Positions 29,406 to 38,300 of a DNA stretch of 63,591 bases are shown in pieces (positions within the stretch are counted from its first letter, which is position 1; each line of letters starts with the position of its first letter). The notes beneath the pieces were generated by a model. The model did not search any database. It saw nothing but the letters and a program-made list of their open reading frames with translations, and was not told the DNA's origin. The stretch is from JADJEI01 sp035328465 (GTDB lineage: Bacteria; Bacteroidota; Ignavibacteria; Ignavibacteriales; Ignavibacteriaceae): NCBI GenBank assembly GCA_035328465.1, contig DAOLIQ010000009.1, positions 1 to 63,591 of the forward strand. The letters are read 5' to 3'. The translations under genes and the position numbers were made by a program.

Positions 29406-29666
29406 TTACACTGTATCTGCAACATCTGTCTTGTAGTTTTTACCATCACTTGATCACATTTTCAGTTGACTACAATTTGTAGCCAACTCACTTCCTTCTT
29501 TTTTAAGACGAGTTTTTAATACGCTCCAATACTTTCTTGGGTTAGAACTTTCAGTAAGAACTTCAATTACATCAATAATTGAGAAGTACCATTTTTCTTG
29601 ATCATCATCCCAAAGCGAACGTATTTTCTTTTGCTCAAATACTTTTATTGCAGTTTCTTTATTCAT
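29406..29666 (-). pseudogene. Remnant of a Bro-N/antirepressor-type gene between gatE and gatD
   Basis: An ATG at 29666, 6 bases after the gatE stop, opens 70 codons beginning MNKETAIKVFEQKKIRSLWD, with WYFSIIDVIEVLTESSNPRKYW. This is the N-terminus of Bro-N / phage-antirepressor-type proteins that usually run to about 270 residues. A TGA at 29454-29456 stops it, yet translation past the TGA in the same frame reads SSDGKNYKTDVADTV before a TAA at 29406. This is the expected continuation of the family, so the TGA is an inactivating change and the rest has been lost. Identification is from family memory. Confidence 0.75.
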
Positions 29667-29672
29667 TTTTGA

Positions 29673-31592
29673 TTATGCCCGATTAGTTTGAAAACCAATT
29701 TTATCAGCTATATCTTTTGCCGAAATTCTTCCGCGAAGTTTTTTCATTATCATTCCCATTAGCAAAATACTTTTACTGTTTTGATTATAAATAGTCATCT
29801 TCTCGCAATCCGATTTTGCCGTATTAATAATTTCATCAACTTCTTTTTCGTGAGCAGGATTCCTAATCACTTCTTCGGTAAACATTCCAAGTTCAGCAAC
29901 AGTTTGTAACGATGTTAACAAAGCATCTTTTGGAATCTTGCCATCTGCATAAGATTTAAGAATTTCTTCAAACATATTTTCGTTAAGCCATTCAGTTGTA
30001 ACGCCATGTTTTTTTAATCTCTTTGGGTATTGAATAAGAAACACAGCAACTGTTGTTGGATTTATTTTCAAATCGTTCACAGCTTTTTTAAAAAGTTCTG
30101 CATAAGGAGAAATGGAAAGTTCTTCAATAGTATCCCTTGGAATACCAAGTTTGATATACCACTCAATTCTTTTCCAGAATTGTTCCGGCAGCCATGATTT
30201 TATCTGTTCAATTTTTTCTTTCGTAATTTTTTTCGGCGGCAGATCAGTATCGGGATACATTCTATCGGCACCGGGAAGAATGCGTTCAAACCCATTTGTT
30301 CCATCGCTCATTGCTTGCCGTGTTTCAGATGGGATACCAATTGTTGCTTCCTTAGCACGAATGATAATTTCATTCACTGCTGTTTTAACATCAGCTTCAC
30401 TTCCCCAAACAATTACCATTGTATCGTTGTCGGTGGCGTTGGTAAACTTTTTTACTTTCTGCCAATCAGCAGAGGCTATTGTATCGCTCGTGCTATCTGA
30501 ATTAATAAGATTTGGAATACTTGTTAAGCAGGCAATTACTCTAACACGATCAGAAATTTCTTTTGAGAAATATGTATCCGTTTGTGTTTGCCAGTGCAGC
30601 AAAGATTTAAATCCTTTTAATACAACACAGCTAATTTTCATTTCTGAATCAGTAGCATTTTTGAGTGGAGCGTAATGAACTTTCTTCAGCAATTTTGTGA
30701 TGTCGTAAGATTTCGCTTTAAATGTTTCTGAAGTTATTCCGCGTTTTTTTAATTCTTCACGTAATCTCAAAAGATTCCATTGTCTCATTGCTTCGTTGTA
30801 AGTAAGAAGCGGAATCAAAGTTATTTTAGGAACGCCTTTTATTTCAACACGAGTTCCACCTTCAACACTAACATTAACATCTTCGCGTGCGGCACCCATT
30901 CCGCGGCGAACTTTCTGAGTGCTTCTAACAAGCTTGCTGCACTGCCATGCAACCTCGGCAACTTCCTGCGGTGTTTTCATTGCGGGTTCAGTCACTGTTT
31001 CGATTAGCGGCATGCCAAGTCTATCAGTTAAATAAACTCTGTCGTGACCAATATCAGAAACTTCACGGCATGAATCTTCTTCAATGGACATCTGAACAAT
31101 TTTTACTTTTCTGTCTTTGTATGGAATCCAGCCATCAAGCGCATAAATTGCAGTACGTTGAAATCCTGTTGGAATGCTTCCATCCAAATACTGTTTACGT
31201 GCGATGTGAAGTTCATCTACTATGTTACAGTTGTACAACATTCCAATTCCAATTGCAATATCAAGTGCTTCTTCGTTTATTAAAAACGGAGGAGTGTCAT
31301 CCATCTCATAAGTGCAAACAGTTTCGCGTTTAATATGATAGATAATATTTTTCTTTGTTTTAAATTCCATCAATGCCGTGCCGTCATAAACGCCCATTTC
31401 AGAAAGTGTGGGACGCATGTGGCGAAGTATTTCAGCATCATATTCTTTACTATATTTACCCGCGGGGCAACGGCAGAAAAGTTTTTTCTCGGTTAAAAGC
31501 TGTTGATGAATTTCTAATCCTGATTTGAATCCGACCGTTTTGTAGTCGTCTTCAGTCATTTCATTGAAAGGTTTGAAGATAAAATCGTACAT
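29673..31592 (-). CDS. gatE: Glu-tRNA(Gln) amidotransferase subunit E (archaeal type)
   Basis: This 639-residue subunit of the GatDE tRNA-dependent amidotransferase has the GatB/E cradle at the N-terminus: GLEIHQQLLTEKKLFCRCPAG, then EMDDTPPFLINEEALDIA, RKQYLDGSIPTGFQRT and SIEEDSCREV. It is much longer than bacterial GatB (about 475) because of a middle insertion (about residues 290-410, GAD/AspRS-like) that defines GatE. A helical tail (ILKSYADGKIPKDALLTSLQ, GRISAKDIADKIG) binds tRNA. GatE activates Glu-tRNA(Gln) with ATP and amidates it with ammonia from GatD. It is separated from gatD only by the broken Bro-N gene. Confidence 0.95.
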   Translation of the reverse strand: MYDFIFKPFNEMTEDDYKTVGFKSGLEIHQQLLTEKKLFCRCPAGKYSKEYDAEILRHMRPTLSEMGVYDGTALMEFKTKKNIIYHIKRETVCTYEMDDTPPFLINEEALDIAIGIGMLYNCNIVDELHIARKQYLDGSIPTGFQRTAIYALDGWIPYKDRKVKIVQMSIEEDSCREVSDIGHDRVYLTDRLGMPLIETVTEPAMKTPQEVAEVAWQCSKLVRSTQKVRRGMGAAREDVNVSVEGGTRVEIKGVPKITLIPLLTYNEAMRQWNLLRLREELKKRGITSETFKAKSYDITKLLKKVHYAPLKNATDSEMKISCVVLKGFKSLLHWQTQTDTYFSKEISDRVRVIACLTSIPNLINSDSTSDTIASADWQKVKKFTNATDNDTMVIVWGSEADVKTAVNEIIIRAKEATIGIPSETRQAMSDGTNGFERILPGADRMYPDTDLPPKKITKEKIEQIKSWLPEQFWKRIEWYIKLGIPRDTIEELSISPYAELFKKAVNDLKINPTTVAVFLIQYPKRLKKHGVTTEWLNENMFEEILKSYADGKIPKDALLTSLQTVAELGMFTEEVIRNPAHEKEVDEIINTAKSDCEKMTIYNQNSKSILLMGMIMKKLRGRISAKDIADKIGFQTNRA

Positions 31593-31627
31593 AAGTGAGC
31601 CGCGATCTTTTATTTTATAAAAAAATA

Positions 31628-31702
31628 GTACACTGATTCTTAAGATGATTAAGATTAATTATGATCAGTCCAAATCATAAAATATCATAAAAATCAGTGT
31701 AC
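31628..31702 (-). terminator. Long-loop inverted repeat downstream of the C1 peptidase gene
   Basis: Perfect 11-bp arms (31628-31638 and 31692-31702, GTACACTGATT type) flank a 53-base loop that itself contains repeated ATGAT/TTAAG blocks. On the minus strand the second arm is followed by TATTTTTTT, so it can act as an intrinsic terminator for the peptidase gene ahead of gatE. The loop is far longer than usual, so it may instead be a short interspersed repeat. Confidence 0.55.
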
Positions 31703-31713
31703 CATTGCCTTTT

Positions 31714-32937
31714 TTACTTGTTGAATTTTGAGAAGTAATCTTTGAACATATCTTTATGAACCATAAAATCCATTATCTTAAGTTTAACATAATCCTGATG
31801 ATAGAAGTAATAACCTTTATCACCTGTGTTACGTGAACCGGCACCGGAATCTTTAATTAAAAACCATGTCTTACCATCAAGTTCTTCATATCCAACCAAA
31901 TGAATTCCATGATCATCAGTTGTTGTTTGATTACTAAAGCGAAACTGTCTGGAATTTTCATCAATATATTCAGATGGAATATCAAACGTTGGAACAACTG
32001 CGCACTTTGTCCAGCTATCATAACCGGGTTCACTAACGTCTCCGCCAATAGCAAGGGTGTAACCATTTTTAATAGCATTTTTCAATATGCTCATAAAATC
32101 ATCAAGCGGAACGTTGTAATAATCTTTATTGTGCCACCAATTATCAGGAACTTCATACTCGACTTGTTCCCAATAGGGTTTTTGCATGTAAGAAAGTACA
32201 TCAACATAATCATCCATATTTAATTTTAAATAATCAGATAAATATTCTTTGGGAGAATATTTTTTCCCATCAACATCAACTACTGTTGGCATTTCGCCGA
32301 GATAATGATTGAGTATTGATTTTATTACAGAAACAACTTCTTCCTCATTCCAGGCATTTGTTGTTTTAACAGATTGAAGATACGTCTGCATTTCCTTTAT
32401 TAACTTGCTGTGATCATGCGAAAGCTGACCTGGAAGTAAACCGGTACAAATGGTCGCAGGAACAATTCCATACTCACGATAGATTCTTGAAACAGCATTT
32501 GCTTCAGAGCCTTCTTCAAAAAGTGATTTGCCGCGAGTGCGGACAAACTCTTTTGCCTTTTCAACGTATTCCCAATAAGCAGTGTAGATTGGTGAAAGGC
32601 TTACTTCTTTCCCGGTTAAACGATAAACTTCTGATTCGAAGAAGGAAGTGGTAGAGAAAGTCCAGCAAGTTCCAGTTTGCCCCTGTGAAATTGGATCGTT
32701 ATGCCAAAAGTATTTAAACTCATCTTTAGATTTGGGGATATCCATTCCGGTAAAATCAAGTTTAAAGTATTTCTTTTTTTCTTTGGGTGGGTTTTGAAAT
32801 TCATTTATATTTTTTAGAATCTCATCGTAATAACCGGGTTTGGGTTCGTCAAAAACTCCTTTGTTTTTATCTTGAGCATACATAATTGAAAGGCTAAAAC
32901 AGAGGGTGAGAAAGATAATTGAGATTGAAGATTTCAT
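31714..32937 (-). CDS. Secreted C1-family (bleomycin-hydrolase-like) cysteine peptidase
   Basis: This is 407 residues with a signal peptide ending MYAQ (about residue 21). Papain-fold catalytic positions are Gln85 and Cys91 (ISQGQTGTCWTFS) and probably His343 (DDHGIHLVGY). The usual active-site Asn appears as Asp363 (FLIKDSGAG), a change from the classical triad. The fold resembles the C1B aminopeptidase C / bleomycin hydrolase group, but those are usually cytoplasmic while this one is exported. Likely substrates are peptides in the periplasm or outside. It ends in a terminator-like repeat before gatE. Confidence 0.88.
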   Translation of the reverse strand: MKSSISIIFLTLCFSLSIMYAQDKNKGVFDEPKPGYYDEILKNINEFQNPPKEKKKYFKLDFTGMDIPKSKDEFKYFWHNDPISQGQTGTCWTFSTTSFFESEVYRLTGKEVSLSPIYTAYWEYVEKAKEFVRTRGKSLFEEGSEANAVSRIYREYGIVPATICTGLLPGQLSHDHSKLIKEMQTYLQSVKTTNAWNEEEVVSVIKSILNHYLGEMPTVVDVDGKKYSPKEYLSDYLKLNMDDYVDVLSYMQKPYWEQVEYEVPDNWWHNKDYYNVPLDDFMSILKNAIKNGYTLAIGGDVSEPGYDSWTKCAVVPTFDIPSEYIDENSRQFRFSNQTTTDDHGIHLVGYEELDGKTWFLIKDSGAGSRNTGDKGYYFYHQDYVKLKIMDFMVHKDMFKDYFSKFNK

Positions 32938-33062
32938 TATTAATCCTTAATAATATTAATACAAAATTTTAATAAATGAAACTTAAGAAGAAATTATTTT
33001 ACTTTTAAGAATTTTGATAACCAAGTGCTTATTAGCGACTTATTAACTTCGTGTGAAAAATT

Positions 33063-33098
33063 CCTGCAGAACAAAAAGGAGGCGGAAAGTTCTGCAGG
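33063..33098 (-). terminator. Hairpin downstream of the small basic protein gene
   Basis: A perfect 10-bp inverted repeat (CCTGCAGAAC at 33063-33072 with 33089-33098) encloses a 16-base loop. On the minus strand it is followed by AATTTTT, consistent with a terminator of the gene ending at 33115. Confidence 0.6.
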
Positions 33099-33114
33099 TT
33101 TTATGAGAGCGTTA

Positions 33115-33366
33115 TTAATACGATATGTCCTGTACTTCTATTATTTCGACTTTATGATCATACTTGCGAAGATGTTCAGCAAATTCAGAATTAAAATATT
33201 TTTGATGAGTCTTCTCGAAAGCTTTTAAGTACCTTTCAACTTGCTTATGAGTGAGAACACTTTTTAAATAATTTTTATTTTCATTATCATCAAAAATTCT
33301 ATAGTAGAAAAATTTTTTACTTTTTGATTTTGATTTAACAGCTGCTTTAGCTTTTGTTGATGGCAT
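33115..33366 (-). CDS. Small lysine-rich conserved-looking protein
   Basis: This is 83 residues from the ATG at 33366 (GTGAG 7 bases upstream); a GTG at 33378 would add MSCS. The N-terminus is strongly basic (KAKAAVKSKSKSKK), followed by FFYYRIFDDNENKNYLKSV and a helical, charged C-terminal half (HKQVERYLKAFEKTHQKYF). No family was recognised. A terminator-like hairpin follows and an acyl-CoA dehydrogenase gene precedes it, so it probably is a real gene. The basic tail could suggest nucleic-acid binding, but this is speculation. Confidence 0.65.
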   Translation of the reverse strand: MPSTKAKAAVKSKSKSKKFFYYRIFDDNENKNYLKSVLTHKQVERYLKAFEKTHQKYFNSEFAEHLRKYDHKVEIIEVQDISY

Positions 33367-33399
33367 AGAACAACTCACTTTGATTTATTAATAATATGA

Positions 33400-34542
33400 T
33401 TAAACTTTCCCGTTCTTTTTGATTACATCTCTTGCGATAATTCCTTTTTGGATTTCATTTGTTCCTTCAAAAATTCTATTGATACGCGAATCCCTGTACA
33501 TTCTTTCAATTGATAATTCCTGTGAATACCCCATCCCGCCATGAATTTGCACCGCATAGTCTGCGATTTTATCAAGTGATTCGGAGCAGTATAATTTTAC
33601 CATTGCAGACTGACGTGAAATATCTTTTCCAAGTTCATAGTCCGTAGCAGTACGGTAAACAATTGATTCCATGTTGTAAATCATCGAAGCCATTTCAGCA
33701 AGCATAAATTGTATTGCTTGAAATTGTGCGATAGGATGATCGAACTGAATTCTTTCTTTCGAGTATTTAGTTGAAAGCTCAAGCAATTCTTTTGAAGCTC
33801 CGAGACATGCTGCCCCTAAACCTAATCTTCCTGCGTCAAGAGTTCGCATTGCATAAACAAAACCCCTTCCTTCAATCCCGATAAGATTTTCTTTGGGAAT
33901 GCGGACATTTTCAAAACTTAAGGCATTAGTCATACTGCCTTTGATTCCCATTTTCTTTTCGGGAGGACCGGCTTTAAAGCCATCACGCTCTGTTTCAACT
34001 ACAAATAAACTAATCCCTTTTTCTGTTCGTGCAAAAAGTGAAATGATGTTCGCAAGTCCGCCGTTTGTAATCCAGAGTTTTTCTCCATTGATCACCCACT
34101 CATTTTCGTCAAGTTCAGCTTTGGTTTTTATATGAAAAGAATCGGAGCCAGCCGTTGCTTCGGTCAATCCAAAAGCTGCAATTTTATCTCCTGAAGCAAG
34201 CGGTGGAATGAATTTCAATTTCTGTTCTTCGGAAGCACCATTAAATATTGCATTTGTGCCGATAGATTGATGAGCTCCGATAAAGGTTGCGGTTGACATG
34301 CAGCCGCGTGCAATTTCCTCCTGCATCAAGCAATATCCCAATTCGCCAAAACCACCACCCCCGTATTTTTCGGGAAATGCTACCCCAAGGAATCCAAGCT
34401 CAGCCATTTTCTTGATTAGGTCAGTGGGGATTTTCCCTTCTTTGTCAATTTTTGAAGCAATGGGTTTTATCTCATTATTTGTGAAATCACGAACCATATC
34501 GCGAAGCATGATTTGTTCTTCTGTGAACTTGAGTTCCATCAT
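33400..34542 (-). CDS. Acyl-CoA dehydrogenase (short/branched-chain type)
   Basis: This 380-residue flavoenzyme performs alpha-beta dehydrogenation of acyl-CoA and passes electrons to ETF. Family signatures are GLTEATAGSDSFHIKT (FAD/substrate), WITNGG, QFAIQF-type helix (IAQFQAIQFMLAEM) and the catalytic glutamate Glu359 in RIFEGTNEIQ. Length is typical. Start is MMEL; either Met is possible. No other beta-oxidation genes are adjacent, so chain-length specificity cannot be told; the sequence looks like the butyryl/isovaleryl group. Confidence 0.95.
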   Translation of the reverse strand: MMELKFTEEQIMLRDMVRDFTNNEIKPIASKIDKEGKIPTDLIKKMAELGFLGVAFPEKYGGGGFGELGYCLMQEEIARGCMSTATFIGAHQSIGTNAIFNGASEEQKLKFIPPLASGDKIAAFGLTEATAGSDSFHIKTKAELDENEWVINGEKLWITNGGLANIISLFARTEKGISLFVVETERDGFKAGPPEKKMGIKGSMTNALSFENVRIPKENLIGIEGRGFVYAMRTLDAGRLGLGAACLGASKELLELSTKYSKERIQFDHPIAQFQAIQFMLAEMASMIYNMESIVYRTATDYELGKDISRQSAMVKLYCSESLDKIADYAVQIHGGMGYSQELSIERMYRDSRINRIFEGTNEIQKGIIARDVIKKNGKV

Positions 34543-34818
34543 AATATTTTTTAACCTTTTCTCATCATGTTTTTAAGACTACGCTTATTTTCTTATTCAT
34601 ATCAATAACTGCGAACCGTTCTTGATAAAGACAAATTTCAATAACAAATAATATTCCAAGAGTTATTAAGCAGTTATTGAAGATTTTTAACGGCTTTTTG
34701 CTTAAAAACGAAATTACATTTTCAATTGAAAGAATAAATTAAATTATTTTCTAAGTATTGAGAACTTATGAACTTTAGTAAAGTATTAGCAGGGTAATTT
34801 GGATTTGGTGTCGGATGG

Positions 34819-35346
34819 TTACTTTAATGCGATCCACCTGGATTTTCTTAATGAATATACAAAGAGTCGATAAGTTTTATTGCGAATCAATATTTCTGAA
34901 GTCGTGTCACACAATTCAAAAGATAATTTCTGAGGAATACTGCGGCTTTTTATGTTCTCTTCTGCGCATCGTATAAATATGGTATCGATATCATAATTTT
35001 TGAAAACTAAATTGATTAATAATTTACAAGCATCGGTTGCAATGTTTCTGCCTTGATATTTTTCTCCGACCCAATATCCGATATCCACAGATTTCAATTC
35101 TTTGCTTCCATTATGAAGATCAATCATTCCACAAAAATTATTATCAAGCAATATTTCAAAAATCGATCTGCCAGAGTAAAAATCAGAAAGTGAATTTTGA
35201 ATAAGATAATTTTCGGTAAAGATCGGTGATTTAGAAATATCAACCCAGGGAAGCCACAGTCGAAGATTCTCACGTGACTCATCTATTAATTTATAGATTA
35301 GATTTGCGTCCTCAATTTCAGCTTTTTTTAAAGTTACATTATTCAC
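34819..35346 (-). CDS. GNAT N-acetyltransferase (RimJ/RimL-like)
   Basis: This is 175 residues with the GNAT pattern of the RimJ/L group: LWLPWVDISKSP in the N-terminal part, IGYWVGEKYQGRNIATDAC (acetyl-CoA pyrophosphate loop) and the following helix LLINLVF. It probably acetylates an amino group on a protein or small molecule; the substrate is unknown. It starts 6 bases after the stop of the giant lamin-tail gene, so the two may be co-transcribed. A second GNAT of the same type is at 50034. Confidence 0.9.
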   Translation of the reverse strand: MNNVTLKKAEIEDANLIYKLIDESRENLRLWLPWVDISKSPIFTENYLIQNSLSDFYSGRSIFEILLDNNFCGMIDLHNGSKELKSVDIGYWVGEKYQGRNIATDACKLLINLVFKNYDIDTIFIRCAEENIKSRSIPQKLSFELCDTTSEILIRNKTYRLFVYSLRKSRWIALK

Positions 35347-35352
35347 AACGGA

Positions 35353-38300
35353 TTAAAGTTTTCTTGCAATTACAACAACCGTTTTTAATATTTCGACAAC
35401 ACCAGAGTTATCATTTAATGCTTCGAGAAAGATTATGTAAATACCAATCCTCATTGGTTGTCCGTCATCCTCTAGACCATCAAACACAATTGAACCGCTA
35501 GATCCGCTTGCCAAATTATTTGCAAGCGTTCGTACTAATCTGCCATGGCTGTCAAATATTTTTATTCTTACTTGAGCAACCGGCTGTGAAAGATTATAAT
35601 TAATAATTGAAAAATCTTCGAAGCCATCATTATCGGGGGAGAAGGGATTTGGTGAAACTGAAATATTTGCAGTATTGTTTTGGTTATCTGTGAAGATGCT
35701 GTTTTGTTCTGCCGGTGTTGCCCCGTAATTAGATACAGAAGTATTCCAATTTAAAGGATCATTTGAACTTAGTGAAGGATTAATTCGCTCAAGTGATTTG
35801 TTCTTAGTAATAGAAATATTTTTGTTGTGCCATTTATCTGAATAAAATACTGAGTCAATAATATTTCCTTTTACATCTTTTAATACAACGGCTTCACCGC
35901 TATTTACAAGCCCGAGGCTTGATTCATTTGCGAGCGCTTTGTATGGATAGTCTGCGAGTAAATATTTTTTCAACATCAGCGAGTCCGCAGCGAGAACAAA
36001 ATATTTTTCTTTGGGAAGGTAGAAGCTTGTCTCAGTAAGTTTATAATAATTTCCGTTCAGGTCTTCAATTCTCCACCCGCCTATGTTTATTGAGTCTGCG
36101 CTCAGATTTAATAACTCGATAAACTCGCTGTTATCAATATCCGGATCAAACATTATTTCATTAATAGCAATTGAATTTCTTTCATAGTCGGGCAGGTTAA
36201 ATAGTGAGTTAATTTCCCCTGGTGTGCTGCCGTTTGAATCAAGGCAAGTCGCCCAGTTCAAACTGTCATTTGTAGAAGAATTATAGCTGAATCTTTCAAG
36301 TGAAACGCCTTTAACCCCACCCCAAGATGAGCGATAGAATAAGCTGTCAATTATTCCATCTCTAAAATCATAAAGAATAATTCCATCTGCTGAGTTTGTC
36401 AGTGTTCCAAAATTTGCGGAAATAAATTTGCCGGTAAAATCTGAATGAAATGATTTGAACGATGTATCAGAAGCAATCACTAAAAATTCTGAGGGAGAAA
36501 TTAAGAAGTCATCAATAGTAATGAAACTTTTTGTGAGGGTTGAAACAACATCACTAACTGACCAGTTTTTTAAATTGATAGTGTCGTTTGTGTTATTAAT
36601 TATTTCGAACCATTCCGGTTCGCCATCTTTCGGATCAGACATTACTTCGCTGATTAAAACAGACTTTTCAGCAAAACCTGGCTGCACTGATTTTTCAAAA
36701 TAGTTGTTTAAAGTGTCTTCATCGGCAGCGAAAACAATTCTAATTGCACAAAGAATTTTTTTATTTAAGTTCAATATGGGCGAAGTAGATTGAACAAAAA
36801 ACGAATCACCGGCGGCAAGAGTTGTTATCGTATTCTCACTTAAAAGTTGGTCAACCACATTATTTGAATCAGAGTCAATAAAAAACTGAAGAGAGAAATT
36901 TTGAGCAGCAGAACTTCCATTATTTCTGATTTGAGCATTGATAAAGACATCCTCCCCCTCGGTTGGATATTTCGGATTAAAAAGCATTGAGACTATGGAA
37001 AGATCAAATTGTTTCGGAGTCAAACTGTTTATTCTTCCTGGCGTGCTTGTTTCGATATCAATAGACGAATTCCAATTTGTAAAAAGATTTGAAGGCGCCT
37101 CAAATGAAATTCTTTCAAGTGAATATCCACCGGTTCCGCCCCAATCACTGCTGTAGAATACGGAATCAATTGCAGCACCGCGATTATCTCGCAGCACAGC
37201 CCCATCGGTATCATTATTAAATGAAGGCAGACTCAGTTGATAAACTTTGGAAGGAATAACTCGATGAAAATAATAAATAGAAGTATCTCTGGTAATTACC
37301 GAGTAGGATTTCCCGGCGACAAAAAAATCGTTATTAATTAACGCTGAACTTGAAGTGGTTAGAACATCTGCAACCGACCAGCCATTCAAATTAATTGTGT
37401 CTTCCGAAGTGTTATAAATTTCTATCCATTCCGGTTCTCCGCCAAGGGGTGAGTACATAATTTCATTTATTAAAATTGTAAGCGGAGGAAAGCCTGGCGC
37501 TATTGCTTTATAAAATAAATTATTAGTCGTATCCTGATCAAAAATAAAAATCGCCCTAATAAAAAAAGCTCGTTTGCTTTCCAAATTCATGATTGAATAA
37601 TTTATTGGAATGTTTAATGAATCCCCCGCAGTAAGATTAAATCCATTTTGAGTTTCAAGCAGCAAATCAGGGATAGAATCAAGATTTGTATCTTCGTAAA
37701 AAGAGAAAGAAAAATCGGCGGGATTTTTTCCGATGTTTTTTACTTTTATCGCCGCCAAAACGTTTTCGCCTATCTGCGGAAAGGCTGGTGTAAATAAAAT
37801 ATCAGAGGCTTCAATATCAAAATCTTTCTGGGTAACAGAATTAATAAAACCTGGCGTTGCTCCTAACCTGTTTACTGAAGTTTTCCAATTTGATGAATCT
37901 GTTGAGCTAAACTCAGGGTTTATTCTTTCGAGGGAATTACCTTCGCTTCCGCCCCAATTGTCCGAATATTCAAGAGAGTCAATTACCCTGCCCAATGAAT
38001 CAAGTAGAATAATTTTATCACCTGTGTTATTGAATGCAGAAAAACTTTTAACTACAAATTGAGAAGAGATATTATAAATGTTCAGCAATAAGCTGTCATC
38101 AGCAATAACAAAATATTCTGCAGGATTGAGAATTGTACTTTGTGAAATGATTTTGGTTGTATCACTGTTATCGGCTAACTGATAATTTTTTAAATCAATT
38201 ATTTTGTTGCTTCGATTGAAAAGTTCAAGCCATTCTGGTTCGGGAGAATCAGGCGCATACATAATTTCATTGATGACAATATCATTTCTGATTTCATTGA

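Noticed and set aside
30112..30675. 187-codon plus-strand frame opposite gatE
   Set aside because: Lies wholly antisense to a well-supported gene, with no family match and composition expected of a shadow frame.
33025..33228. 67-codon plus-strand frame overlapping the small basic protein gene
   Set aside because: Contains the hairpin at 33063-33098 and is antisense to a better-supported gene.
34768..34829. Short frame MNFSKVLAG followed by in-frame stop and FGFGVGWLL
   Set aside because: Might be a relic of a small membrane protein, but too short to support.
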